Assembly: GCA_951804985.1 (NCBI GenBank)
Contig: OX638135.1
Coordinates: 12,923,735 to 12,987,734, forward strand
Reading direction: 5' to 3'
Source of the DNA: Dryomyza anilis
Lineage: Eukaryota; Arthropoda; Insecta; Diptera; Dryomyzidae
Length of the DNA: 64,000 nucleotides
Both the position numbers and the translations under genes were made by a program. Positions 32,019-44,224 of the stretch are shown here, piece after piece (within the stretch, counting starts at the first letter, position 1; every line of letters starts with the position of its first letter). Below the pieces are notes generated by a model. It was not told the DNA's origin and did no database searches. It saw only the letters and a list, made by a program, of their open reading frames with translations.

Positions 32019-33690
32019 AATATGTTTTAAGTTCCGTATGTTTAGCTTCATATAGCAAAATAAATCATAATAGTGTAGCATTAAATGATGTTTTGGTTTT
32101 GGGGTATCATTAAAGCAACGTACGTAATTAATGTGATGGCGTTTTATAAGACTTTTAAGTCTTTCAGGCAAATTAAAAGAAATTTCAAAAGAAAGTAATA
32201 TTTCATTTATTTCTATAAAATTTAACAAATGTCCACACGTCATCATCATATGGAACTAGATCTCCACCATTAGCGGAAATAAGTGCATAAAGCACATCAT
32301 TTCACGCGCAGACATTTGTAGATGGAAACTTTTTAAAGTTGTACTTGTAATTTCTGTAGAAATATACAAATTTCAATTTCTCCATAGTTAAACATTTGTT
32401 TTCGAGTGTTCTGTCTGTCTAATGTTAAATATTTTTTTTTTTTCTATAAATTCATTTATAATATGACACATATTATAATGACAAACTCCCTCGAATATAT
32501 CATGCATAATGCTACAGAGAAATTAGTGGTAACATGAAATGAATTTATTAAATGAAGTATTGATTCTTCTTGTAAGGCTCATATTATTAAGTACCAAATC
32601 CGTTCGATAATTAATTTTATTTCGCAATAAATGTTGATCTTGTACACATAAATGATGTGAAGCGGTCTTCATAACTTTACAAAAGCGACAAAAATAATTA
32701 TGGTTAAATGATGATGTAAATCCAAGAACTGAATTTACGGCTAAATTATCACCAATTATCAGGCCTAATACAAAATAAACCTTTATAAATCCTGCTGAAG
32801 TTAAAATGTCGATTCCACAATCCTCTATTAATTTATTTTGGTTGACAAGACAACATTTTTCATTGCCGTATTGTTTTATGTCTTTGCCTTTAATTAAGGC
32901 AGCCAAGAAAATTTGTGAATTTTTAATTATACGAAAAGAAATAAATGAAATGGGGTCGCAATGTGACCCAAGCGGATTGTAAATTTCTACGTCATCAATA
33001 TATAAAAAAATGGAATTACAACTTTTCCCGAATCCTTAAAAAGTTTACTTTTTTCCCTCCACAATATATCCTGGATAAAATTGTATTTGTGATCTGGACT
33101 GGAACTGATGTTTTCCATATTGTTAATGGCATCCAAAATATCAAATTTTTCAAAATATTTTTTGAATTGAAATTCTAATGGCAACAAAATGCCTGTGATC
33201 TTGTCTATACCATAATTGATTACTCCTCGGCTGTACTGATGATTTATTTCGTCATTGATATTAAATTATTAATATTTGGACATGAAACCATTAGAAAAAA
33301 TATACACTCTTTAAAAGTTTAATATTGTTATATTTGTACTTCCTGTATTACAAAACATAAACTCAACTTACTAGTGGGCGCTATAGTAGACCGATCTGAA
33401 AAATTATTACATATTTATAATCGTGAGACAATTACCTTTTATTTTATTTTTTTAATTTTCTTTTTTTTTGCGAAAATAAAGCGCGTGACAATTTTTTTTT
33501 TTAACATTTCACTTCGACCGGTAAAGTGGAATTCAGCCATATTTTGGTGTATATATTTTTCAAAGTGGTTTTTGAAATGTTTAATTAATGTATTTAATCT
33601 AGTAAAATGTATATTACAGTCACCTCCAAATGTACACCTGTAACATGTTGTGAAATATTCGGAAATGCTTCGACATCGCTATTGTTGAAA
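32019..33690 (-). pseudogene. CACTA transposase, N-terminal and core region
   Basis: On the minus strand, in order: a zinc-finger-like CYRCTFGGDCNIHFTRLNTL then IKHFKNHFE (33640-33560); LPLEFQFKKYFEKFDILDAI (33180-33120); VVIPFF, frameshift, IDDVEIYNPLGSHCDPISF (about 33010-32930); FVLGLIIGDNLAVNSVLGFT then FNHNYFCRFCK (32780-32690); and PKHHLMLHYYDLF (32110-32070). The Asp-Asp-Val-Glu plus PLGSH block, the GDNL block and the FCRFCK block are the conserved core I associate with animal CACTA-type transposases. Frameshifts and the gypsy insertion at 32019 inactivate it. The enzyme would cut at the CACT termini. Confidence 0.65.
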
Positions 33691-34389
33691 CCAACTCTTG
33701 CCCACAAACAAAACAGTTTATTGTTATATATTTATTTATATGTTTCTATTAATTAAACTCAAAATTTATTCACATGCAATTGAGAGAAATATTTTCAGCT
33801 GCAGTTGCCGGCTTTCAACACATATGTTTTTAGTTTTTAGCACAATTGAAACAAAACAACAATTATTTGACAACCCTTTTAAGTACAAATGGATTAATGA
33901 AATTCTATCAAGTATTTGTTACCTTTTGTATGACTTTTTGAAATTTGTTAACTTATGAGAAAATATAAAAAATATTTATTAAATTTAAGCTCTAGATTAA
34001 TTTGCCTGTAGTTATAGGCAAAAGTTCTTTTTAAATTTAACAATCACTGTGTATTGTAAAATTATAAACTTTCAAGTTTGCGACAAAATAATCTCAAAAT
34101 AATTCATATTACCAAGTTTTCGTAATAATTTGTATTAATTTGTATGTACTTTCATATTTGCTATGCAACTCTGAGTTAGTGTGGCTTAGTAAATCAAGTA
34201 CTGAGTACTATATACGAATTATTAGTATCAATGATTGTTTTCGTTTTACGAATACGAAATTGTACTATATACGAATATATCGTAAAAAAAAAATTGGAAG
34301 GAAGAAAAAAAACTACGAATGCTGAGTTCTATTTACAAACATTTTACGAAAAAGTATTTCGTTAATTGCCGCATTGATTATTTTGAGTG

Positions 34390-34744
34390 CAATACTTAGT
34401 TTGCAAGAAAAAGATTACCATTTCTTGCTCTGTCAAATGATCATCACTACAAAAATTTAGGTATGCAATTAATTTTCTACGCCAGAATTCAGTTAATATT
34501 TCGTATGGGAAATAAAGCAATACTAACATTGAATATTATTGAACATATCTAAAGCTATCTTAACGCTACAGAATATATAGTTACTAGTTTCATATACATC
34601 AAAATTAATTAAAATAATTTGGGAATATATACATTATACGGGTAGATATAACGGTTTTATGACAAGTCCTTTTAAAAAAATAATATTTTCGGAAATAATG
34701 TTGTCCTGCACATATACTTCGACGGGCAAAAAATTATGCTTAGA
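34390..34744. other. Spacer after the CACTA element
   Basis: AT-rich, no gene. Segment 34690-34735 matches 7545-7590 in inverted orientation, so this is the flank of a family A copy. Confidence 0.45.
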
Positions 34745-34870
34745 ACTAATTTACGTTGGGCTTTGAAAACATTTCTGCAGGGGGCCAAACTCGAAAACAA
34801 ATTTTAAAAACTATAACACTTTAGCAACAATGGTGCCTGATTATTTATATATATTTTGGATAAAACTATC
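34745..34870 (+). repeat. Family A copy 4, left part
   Basis: GGGCTTTGAAAACATTTCTG then CAGGGGGCCAAA matches 7600-7640, and the following text up to GGATAAAACTAT matches the beginning of copies 1 and 2. The copy resumes at 38798 after the Jockey-type LINE. Confidence 0.65.
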
Positions 34871-34978
34871 ACCCGTTGAGAGTAGACGTCTAACGCAGTG
34901 AATACGCAACTATCTAGTTCGTTTTTTTTTCGGAACTTAATTGTTTCTCTACATTTGTGCTGAGCTGATCAGAGTGTA

Positions 34979-35812
34979 ATGAACAACGGTAGTGCACCAG
35001 ATTTTGCTTTTGACGATTCCGGATTTCGAGAGCCACAGAATGCTGTCAAAAAAACTAATCGTCGTTCTCGCTCTTCTTCAGTTGAATCGAAGAGCTCAGA
35101 GCGATCAAAAAAACAAAAAACTAATATTACTGAGAGTAGTACTAGTTCTGTTCCGCCAGTGCCGTTAAGGAATTCGGGTAATCGATTTAACATTTTGAAT
35201 AATGATGTGAGCAACCCAGAGGTTTCGACAATACGTGATTTTAATAGGAAATATGAAAAAAAGCCACCACCAATTACAATTTTTGGTAAAAACATTAATG
35301 ACATTGCATCCATCGCTAAATCGGCAACAACTAAGCCCGAAAACTTAAAAATTAAATTAACTCAGTTTGGAACTCAAGTCTTTCTACCATCGGTTGTAGA
35401 ATTCAAGAAAATGAAAGAAAAATGCGAAAAATTAAGTCTCAAGTTCTTTACCCACGCTCTCAGAGAGGAACAAACAAAACAATTTGTTTTGTATGGTCTC
35501 GATGATTCGGTCTCACATGATACAATTGAAAGTAAGCTAAGCGAGCTCGGCAAAACTCCAATTGAAATAAAAGCAATGAACATAAACAAACCTCGATACA
35601 ATGGGCAGCGCTCATATATACTGTATTATAATGTTAATGACAACATGACACTTGAAAAATTACGAGAAATTCGTCAAATAGGGTTTCTGGGTGTAAATTT
35701 TCAATTATTCATCAAAAAACACATAGGGCCAACACAATGCGCCAACTGTATGGCATTTGTCACGGTGAAATTGCTGACAATAAATACAACAATACCGCGG
35801 ACCAATTGCTAA
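34979..35812 (+). pseudogene. Jockey-type ORF1 (gag-like), 3' end broken
   Basis: 277-residue frame from a good ATG. The N-terminal ~100 residues are basic and Ser-rich (a nuclear-localisation-like RSKKQK near residue 45). Residues ~115-250 are an RNA-binding region with the pattern YILYYNVNDNMTLEKLREIR, followed by IGPTQCANC, the start of a CCHC knuckle array. After CANCMAF the frame shifts; the next frame (35737-35943) carries the continuing sequence, including CELRKCKTHID. Knuckle residues are therefore lost in the read-through product. ORF1 proteins chaperone the LINE RNA. Confidence 0.8.
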
Positions 35813-35893
35813 ATATGACACAGCTATTGCATGCTTTTCAATATCTTGTATGCGAACTTAGAAAATGTAAAACGCATATAGATCAATTATCTG

Positions 35894-38584
35894 TTGTTCT
35901 CGAATACGCTCAAAAATTTGTCTATGGTAACAATAAACCATAATTCAAAATTAAAAATTCTATATTGGAACGCAAATAGCGTCGAAAATAAAATAATACA
36001 ATTGTATAATTTTATGAAAAATAATTTTATTAATGTTGCATTCATTAGTGAAACATATCTTAAATCAAACTCCATTTTACACTGCGACCCAGATTTTCAA
36101 GTATATAGAAAAGATCGCGATGATGAGCATCGAGGTGGTGGTGTTGCAATAATAATTAATAAATTAATTCAACACGAAATACTTCCAATAATAAACACCG
36201 CTATTATTGAAAATATATGCATTGTAATCAAGCTAAACAACAGCAAAATTCACATAATCAGTTGCTACCTCCCAGGTGGAACAACAAATTCTGATATAAA
36301 TTTACATTTTAAGAACGATATCAATAAATTAACACAATTTCGACACGCATATTATGCAGTTGGAGATTTTAATGCCAAACATCGTCAATGGAATTGTCTC
36401 AGAGCAAATACTGCAGGCAATATTTTGTCTAATAAACTATCAGAAGGAAACTTTTTTGCGTTTTATCCAGCTGAACGCACCCATCATCCAGGCGATATCA
36501 GGAAAATCCATCCACAATTGATCTTTGCTTGACAAACGGTTATCACTCGGTGAGTGATCTCGAAGTCCACCGACTAGGTTCAGATCACAATGGGGTTTCC
36601 TTTGAAATTGACATTGGGGACCGACTTAAAATTAAAGACTTGCTTAGTATGCCATCATTTAGTGAAACAAACTGGAAGGTCTATCAGCATTTAATAAACG
36701 AAAAACTTAAAGACAAAATATTTGAGCAACATTCTACATGTGTTGAACAAATTGATACAATGGTAAATGAACTAAATTCCACCATAATAGATGCTTGTAA
36801 ATTCTCGGTTCCTAAAAAAATTCCAAGACGATACGCAATAAACCTAACAGATGAAATTAAATCAAAAATAAAACTAAGAGCCATTACTGAAAGAAAATTT
36901 CAAAGATGTCCGTTTCCTATTATGAAAGCTTTTTTTAAGACTCAGGTCAATGCACTGCAAAAAGAAATCAAATATGATATTAACAATTTAAGAAATATTA
37001 ATTGGAACCATAAACTTAGTAATATTAAATCCGATAACCAGTATAAAGGATTATGGCAGGTTACAAAATTTCTCAAAAGACGAAACCATTATATACCCAC
37101 TCTAAAAAGTGGTGACGTTATTTCAACAACACCATCTGAAAAAGCTGAAATGCTGGCTACACATTTTGGAAAATCTTTTGAGAATCCACTCGCAAATGAC
37201 AACACTGCATTCACTTCCTTAGTTGAAGAAAAAGTGCACACTTACACCTGTGAAGAACTACAAGAAAACACTCCGAACCTTCCAACCGTAGAAGAAACTA
37301 TTGCCAGCATAAAAAGATTAAAAAAACCCGAAAGCGCCCGGAATTAATCGTATTAACAACATTCTGATCAAAAAACTGCCACGTCTGGGAATATTGTACT
37401 TGCATGCCATTGTCGTCGCATGTTTATCACTGAGTTATTTCCCAAAATCTTGGAAAGAAGCAAATATCATTCCTATTTTGAAACCAAATAAATTAGCAGC
37501 AGATCCAAAGAGCTATCGTCCAATATCATTGTTAAGCTCATTGAGTAAAATTCTTGAGCGTATCATTTTGCGACGCATTCAAGATCACATAGAAATTCAT
37601 AATATTATCCCGCCTGAACAACACGGATTCATTCATGGAAAATCGACGCTATACCAACTCCACCGCATCCACACCCACATAAAAAATCACTTAGAAATAA
37701 AGCAATCTACTGGAATGGTTTTGTGTGACATAGAAAAACTTTTGACACAGTATGGCACTCTGGTCTAATCTATAAAATGATAGACTTTAAATTTCCACGT
37801 TATTTAGTAACGATCTGCAACAGCTTTCTAAGAGATAGATCGTTTTTAGTTTCTATCAACGAAAAAAAATCTCTGCGTCGGAAACTACTTTTTGGAGTAC
37901 CTCAAGGAGCTGTACTTAGTCCTGTGTTGTACAATATTTTTATATCTGATGTCCCGTCTCTCACAAACGGCTATCGAGCATTTTTTGCTGATGATACAGC
38001 ATTCTTCGCCTCATCCAAATATCGCGCTCCTATTGTTTTAGCACTTCGAAATGCATTATGCAGGTATTTGGAATATTATACCAAATGGAAGATACGTCTG
38101 AATGTTTCAAAAACAAAAGCCATATTCTTTACTCGTCGAAGAACACTGGAAATACCTAAGAGACCTCTACGCGTTGGAAACATTTCTATCAATTGGGAAA
38201 GTGATGTTAAGTACTTAGGAATTATTTTTGACAATTACTTTTAAAAATCATATTCAATATATTATTGAAAAGATAAATAAAACTATAAAAATAATGTATA
38301 GTGTTATTAACAGAAAATCTAATTTAAGCATAAAAAACAAATTAATGTTATATAAAGTAGTTATGAAACCAATTATATGCTATGGAAGTCCTATATTTAA
38401 TGATATTGCTAAAACTCATTTGAAAAAATTACAAGTTGCGCAAAATAAAATACTTAGAATGTGTTTAAATAGCGATTGGTACGTCTCCACAGACGATATT
38501 CACGATTCTGCTCAAATAGAAAAAATTTTTGATTACTTTTTGGAATTAAAAACCCGTTTTCTAACTAGATTAGAAACTGACTGA
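35894..38584 (+). pseudogene. Jockey-type ORF2: endonuclease and reverse transcriptase, broken
   Basis: Read across five frames. Endonuclease: LKILYWNANSVENKI, FISETYL and YAVGDFNAKHRQWN (35930-36400), then a frameshift near 36520 and VHRLGSDHNGVSFE (Asp-His pair). RT: after another shift near 37345, PKSWKEANIIPILKPN, YRPISLLSSLSKILER and EQHGFIHGKSTLYQL (37394-37768); after a stop, GVPQGAVLSPVLYNIFISDV and FFADDTAFFAS (37890-38010); a last shift near 38240 leads to the thumb/C-terminal part ending at 38584. The catalytic FADD is intact; the enzyme as a whole is not expressible as one protein. Confidence 0.88.
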
Positions 38585-38797
38585 TATCTGTGATATTTTT
38601 ATTTTTTTTTATATCCTTCTAATATGAACGTATTTTCATTCTTAACAATTGTATAAATTAAAAAAAAACAACAAAGCATTAATATTAATATAATTTATCA
38701 TAGTTGTAGTAGCTCATAAGCTAAGTCACTAAATTGCTAACATAATCATGTAATACAAATGTACAAATGAATCTTGAATAAAGAATAATATGAATTG

Positions 38798-39065
38798 ATA
38801 ATTTAAAGGATTCTCAGTAATGTTATCTATCAAAAAAATGTAACAAAAATACATGTTACTGAAGAAGAAAAATTATTACGGAGATTAGCGTATAAGCCGA
38901 ATTTTTCAAAAAAAAAAAAATTGAAAAAAAAAATTGACTTTACATTATTATGTATACTAAACCACTGGTGATTTTAAAAAACGGGTTTCAGTTATGCTTT
39001 ACCTGTTAATTGTTTATAATTGTCCCATACAAATATTTTGATTTTATGATAAAATGTAGAAGAAG
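38798..39065 (+). repeat. Family A copy 4, right part
   Basis: Resumes with GATTCTCAGTAATGTTATC and continues through CATGTTACTGAAGAAGAAA, TACTAAACCACTGGTGAT and CCCATACAAATATTTTGAT, in the order of copy 1, ending near 39065. Confidence 0.7.
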
Positions 39066-40795
39066 TTTGATTTTTTTGCGCCTTTTTTTCCATTTTTTTC
39101 TAAAATGAGCCCCAACAATTTATTTTGCGCCCTTTTTTATATTTTCTCATCAAATACAGTAAATAATGAATTATACACAACTGTACTTCTTTAAACCAAC
39201 TTTTTTTTCTTTAAATCAACCGTTTTATTTGCTTAAAAAACAAAAAAAAATATAGGGTGCGGATCGGATCTGTGGTACCCTAGAAAAATCGATATCCGGT
39301 GCACCTACATATTTGGTCATATAGGTACTCAAATGAAAGGTAATAATGCCACATTTGTAATTATATGGTTATTTTTATGATCTTATAACGATATATAGCG
39401 ATTAGGATTTGTAATTATGTAAAAAATAAAATTAAAATGAAATGCTGATTGTTGAGAAAAATATTTAATTATTTATCAAAATGACGAAGAAAATTTAACG
39501 TGAAACGCTTTTTTTAAATTTTGTAGAAGTGACCCAACAGTTAATTATAATATTTCGTTGGAAAGTTATATCGAAGAAGTGCCGCTGTCGAAATTTTTTT
39601 ATAAAATATTATTTTTTTTATTTTTTAAAACATAGACTTCTGATTAAATTTCTTTTCGTTTGGGTACCCACACTTGTATCTATATATTATTCGTGTATAA
39701 AATGAACTCAGTTGTTAAAACTAAAAAGGGTCTTGAGGTTACTGTGGTTATCGAATCATGAACATAATAACATACTAATCGTGAGATCAATATCTTTCAT
39801 TTCAGTACCACATGTTCATATAGGTAGGTGTATAAGGTTTCGATTTATCTGGGGTACCTCAAGTCCGACCGCGCCCCAAGTTAGTCTGGGACCTAAAGAG
39901 AGGGGATAGTTTGAAGAAAAAATATTTCACTTCATCCGGTTATCTAAAGTTCAGCCAATTTGGTTGTTTGTTTGGAGATTTTTGTTAGGAGTAACGACTT
40001 TTTTTCCATATACATATATATCAAAAATAATAATTAATTTTGGTTTTAATAAATATGTATCTAAAATAAAAATTATATTTGAATTTTGAAAGTATTTATC
40101 AAAAATAATTATTTTTGACTTTAACAATATTAATCTAACTTTTATTAATATTTCTAAATATAATTATTAAAAAATATTTTAAAATTTAACAGTCCTTTAA
40201 TATATATAAGACCATAAATTAAAAATGTTCATCGAATGTTATCAAATGGTACCCTTTGTTTTACAGTGCCATCATTTCTTACAATGACTTTTTACACATA
40301 AATTTGAAAAAAATAATTATTTTTGGTCTCCGATTTTAGGAAGGTTTACATATCTCAGTAACCTTTCGAAACAAAATTCAATTTGTGTATTATATTAAAG
40401 GTGATCAATACTGACATCTCGTTGGAAAACTATACACAATGTATTTTTAATGATTATTTTCACTTTTCAAGTCAGCATATTTCGAAAACCAAAAATATTT
40501 GAATTTGATTTTTTTTTTTTAAGTATAACATTTGTACCAATTGTACCATTTGTACCAAACTTAAGTTTGATATTTAACCAAGTTTTTTGTACCATTTATT
40601 CAAGAATTAAAAGGTAATAGTTACTTCACCAATTATTAAATAAATTTACAACAGTTTTTTTAATTTCAAAAATACTAAAGAAATAAAAGTCATCAAATAA
40701 ATATTGTTTCAATATCGATTTTTTTTTGTTAATAACTTCTTCAATTATAATTTGAAACAATCATAACCTTTTAGCGCAGTGCCAACACCTATGAG
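39066..40795. other. Non-coding repeats and AT-rich sequence
   Basis: 39066-39135 carries TTTTGCGCC words like those at 42350-42900. 39240-39420 (TATCCGGTGCACCTACATAT, then CAAATGAAAGGTAATAATGC) is a diverged relative of the middle of the Helentron-like elements (compare 20490-20545). The rest is AT-rich with no recognised element. Confidence 0.5.
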
Positions 40796-41592
40796 GTACA
40801 GGGTATATTAACTTTGTGCATATATTGTAACGCCCATTACGAGGCGTGTCCGGTATGGAAAAGTATATATATTCTTGATCAGCATCACCACCCGAGTCCG
40901 TTTAGCCATATCCGTCCGTCCGTCTGTCTTGCTGTCCGTATACACGATAACTTGAGAAATACCGCTTAGAATGCGATGATATTTCGTTTCAATACTTTTT
41001 AGCCAAAAGTTAGTTTTGATCAATGTAAATGAGCCAAATTAATCAACGGACACGCCCACCTCCCATACAAGTCACTTTTATATAACTCTTTACGAAGCAA
41101 TAACTCGAAAAGTATTCGAGATATACTTATAAAATTTAAAAAGTATTGTTAGAATTCACCTAAAAATATGTTATCCAAAAATTGGCGTGATACGCCCACA
41201 TTTTATTTTCTTTATTACTTTTCGCTTTTTCATAGTGGACATTTTATTCGCAAATTAGTGAAAACAAAATTATCAAATATTAGCCTTAAATCTCTACATA
41301 TGTTGTCACATTTATATTTCTACATGTTTCAAATTTTTTTTTTATTTCACTTTTACATAAATTTTTTAAATTAATTGGATATACGTCGTTAGAAATTTGG
41401 AATGTAGATAATATTCTGAGTGTAAAAATGTTCAGCATAATTAAGAACTTCAAAGGTAGGTATACAATTAAATTACCAACATTAATATTCACACCAAAAG
41501 TTTGGCTATTCCATAGTCGGGCCCGACCGACTATAAAAGTCCGTCCCATGTGACCGAACTTACCCATGTGACCTAACTTTCCCAACTCGTTA
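40796..41592 (+). mobile_element. Helentron/DINE-1-like element, copy H2 (divergent subfamily)
   Basis: Shares GGGTATATTAA, CCGGTATGGAAAAGTATATA, TATTCTTGATCAGCATCACC, a GTCCGTCCGTCTGTC microsatellite (40912-40930), the 3' hairpin (ATAGTCGG-GCCCGA-CCGACTAT, around 41513-41534) and the terminal CCCATGTGACCTAACTTTCC then CAACTCG. The interior (40935-41500) differs from the other copies, so it is a separate subfamily or a recombinant. Confidence 0.6.
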
Positions 41593-42503
41593 ATTATGAA
41601 AATACACCAACACATCTAAAACTATGAATTGTCGAACTTTTATCAAACTTTCAAAAATGGTATTTGGACTTATAGTTGTACAACGAAGATATACAAAATA
41701 TATGTATATTTTTTAAAAACTATGGCGCATTAGTATAGACAATTTAAAGTCAAATTTAAATTCAAAATCATCTATTTGACAATTTATTCTATACAAAAAT
41801 TCTAAAAAAGTCGGGCAGTTCGGGCATACATCTTGTGATACAAACTCCGCCTATCTCTTTTTAAAATATGTCAAAAAATATTTCCAAACTGCCTCGACCC
41901 TGCCCAGAATTTTTGTATTGGGACATTTCGATATAAATAGATCTCAAAATATTTAATACTCGAATTGTGTATTCTTCAGAATCTTTTCCAAAATATAATA
42001 CATATTCGTAGACAATTTAAAGTCAACTTAAAAATAAAAGTTACCCGCTATTTTGGACAATTTTAACAAAGATTAAAATGTCAAAAAAGTTTTTTTATAA
42101 GTCGCAAAATTTAAAAAAGCGAACAATTAAAAAGGTAATTTACAGTATATTAGTAATCTGGAGATAGTTAGTAATTTTTACACAAAGGCGCAATATAGAG
42201 AGAAAAGCTCAAAAAGGCGTCAACTATTCAAATAAGAATCAAAATTAAAACAGCGCATAACTTACAGAATTTTATCGTCTTTACAAGCGCAAAATTATCA
42301 AAACAAACACAAAATGAAAATGACCCATATTTACTCTATAAATGAATTGTGTTTTTTTTTTGGAAATTTGGCGCCTTTTTCTATGTTTTGCGATCTTTTT
42401 AAAAGCCGCAAACATTCTGCATTTTAGGCGCTTTTTCCATTTTGTGTTTAATTTTTAGAAAATTTAGCACGTTTATCTGTAGTTTCCGGTATTTTAAAAA
42501 GGC
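41593..42503. repeat. GCGC-word degenerate repeat region
   Basis: AT-rich sequence with recurring GCGCAAAA/TTTTGCGCC words from about 42100 onward. From 42520 the pattern becomes a tandem array with a ~92-bp unit (TGCAATTTTATGCTTTTTTG, then CTTCTGTAGAGG) that continues into the 1721-bp duplication. Confidence 0.55.
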
Positions 42504-44224
42504 CTAAAAATTCTGAATAATACGCATTTGCAATTTTATGTTTTTTTGAAAATTTTGCGCCATTTTCTATATTTTACGCCCTTCTGTATGTTGCGCCTCT
42601 GTAGAGGAGCAAAAGTTTTGTAAATTAGGCACATTTGCAATTTTATGCTTTTTTGAACTTTTTGCGCATTTTTCTATATGTTGTGCCCTTCTGTAGAGGC
42701 GCAAAAATTTTGTAAATTAGGCGCATTTGCAATTTTATGCTTTTTTGAACATTTTGCGTCTTTTTCTATATTTTGCGCCCTTCTGTAGAGGTTGAAAATT
42801 TGCAATTTTATGATTTATTGCAAATTTTGCGCCTTTCTCTATAGTTTCCGCTCTTTTAAAAAGTGCAAAATTTTGAATATTAGGCGCATTTTTTTCATGT
42901 TGTTTTTTTTAAATTTGTTTGAAAAATTCAAAAGTGCGCCTTTTTGGGAGGGGGATGGGGGGGCGATCGCCCCTCCTTTTCCCCCCTGGATCCGCGCTTG
43001 CAGGAGGAATCTACAAAACACTTCAAAAGAAACAACACGGAATTACAACAACATTTACAACCCATAGATTACCAACAGCACTGAATATATGGTAAAATCT
43101 TTGATTTTAGTTTATGTTTATTACAAGGGCAAGTTTTTTTTTTGGCTTTTGCCATTTTTTCAATTATTTTGTAAATTTGCCTATTTTGATCTACTTTGCC
43201 TAAAAATGCCTTTTTTACACTTTGGCAATTTTTTTTATACATTTTTTTTTACTTTTTTTGTGCCATTTTTGCTTTTTTTTGCCTATTTTGTGCCATTTCT
43301 ACTGTTTTTTTGTGCCATTTTGCCTGCCATTTTTAACTATTTTTGTGCCAAAAAAAACTTGCCCTCTTTATTACCATTAATGCGACCCACTCGACCCATA
43401 GTAAATTGAAATTAAATATTTCAATCGTGTTTCCCAATCCGCCAATTGCCATTACTACGTTCGCCAGCCGAACATTTGGTCATTTCGAGCCTTTATTAAA
43501 AGGATTACGAAATAGTTTTGGCAAGGATTGTCCCGCTGAAACAATAAAAATATTTGACGTAAATTTTAATTTAATTAAAATCGACCCAACCCGTAATAAA
43601 AGTGAAATAATAACATTTAAAATAATTGTTTCATTTTTGCCAAATTGTTTTTGCAAAGAATCGAATTTTTTGCCGACCCGACCCGAACAAAACGATCGTA
43701 TAATAAGAAACGATCTTTTTGAAATATATTTAATTTCGTCAAAAGTGTTAAATTTAATTTAACAAAACCAATTGTTTTTATTTAATTTCACTTTTTAAGT
43801 GTTACAATATATTTTACTTAATAAAATCGCCAAACTTTTTTTTATTTGTTTCAGCTATCTACTCGCAGCGGCACTCGTTCGTTTATTTGCTTTATTTTCT
43901 CATAAAACAAATAGACATAAACACTAATACACTCACAGTAACGAGCGCTGCTGTCAGGGTTGCCACATTTTTCACTAAAATAGTGTTTCCGTGGGATTTT
44001 ATAAATTACCCGTGGGAACCAAAAAATTATTCCATATTTTTTTGGAATTTGCCTATTGAGCAATATTTAACCCGTTTAAACCCACATTTAACCCTTTTAG
44101 ACCCAAAAAATCAAATTTAACAATTTTATAGAAAAATTATTATAAAAAATTACCCAACTCGTTTTTTATCAAAAATATTTTTGAAAGCTTAACCCATAAC
44201 GACCCAAAATCATTTAATTCATTT
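42504..44224 (+). repeat. 1721-bp tandem duplication, unit 1
   Basis: Repeated almost letter for letter at 44225-45945; the only difference I noticed by eye is in the T-run near 43830 (AAACTTTTTTTT versus AATTTTTTTTTT). The unit contains three ~92-107 bp GCGC repeats, a G/C-run block around 42950-42995 (GGGGGATGGGGGGGCGATCG), a T-rich zone with repeated TTTTGTGCCATTTT, and an open frame of 139 codons (43343-43762) with no recognised domain. ACCCA-rich words fill the end. Confidence 0.95.

Larger units (their letters stand above)
22315..34389 (-). mobile_element. CACTA (EnSpm/CMC) DNA transposon, ~12 kb including nested insertions
   Basis: Left end CACTCAAAATAA (22315-22326) is repeated in inverted form as TTATTTTGAGTG ending at 34389, flanked by CA on both sides (22313-22314 and 34390-34391). 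Just inside both ends are dense subterminal ACGAA/TTCGT words (about ten within 22350-22500, a similar number within 34115-34365), a hallmark of CACTA elements, where they bind the transposase. On the minus strand lie recognisable remains of the two-gene coding region described separately. Two SINEs and a gypsy element are inserted inside, so the original element was near 6 kb. The 2-bp flank is weak evidence by itself; the combination is strong. Confidence 0.75.
34871..38797 (+). mobile_element. Jockey-clade LINE, full-length but decayed
   Basis: Inserted inside a family A copy, which gives both boundaries: the repeat stops at GGATAAAACTAT (to ~34870) and resumes as TTTAAAGGATTCTCAG (from ~38800). 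The element has a ~110-bp leader, ORF1 (34979), ORF2 (from about 35900) and a 3' UTR with AATAAAGAATAATATG at the end. GATAA occurs at both junctions and may be a short target duplication. Frameshifts in both ORFs make it inactive. Confidence 0.85.

Noticed and set aside
43343..43762. 139-codon frame repeated at 45064-45483 as a possible duplicated gene
   Set aside because: The repetition is explained by the 1721-bp DNA duplication; no domain, and it begins in low-complexity sequence.
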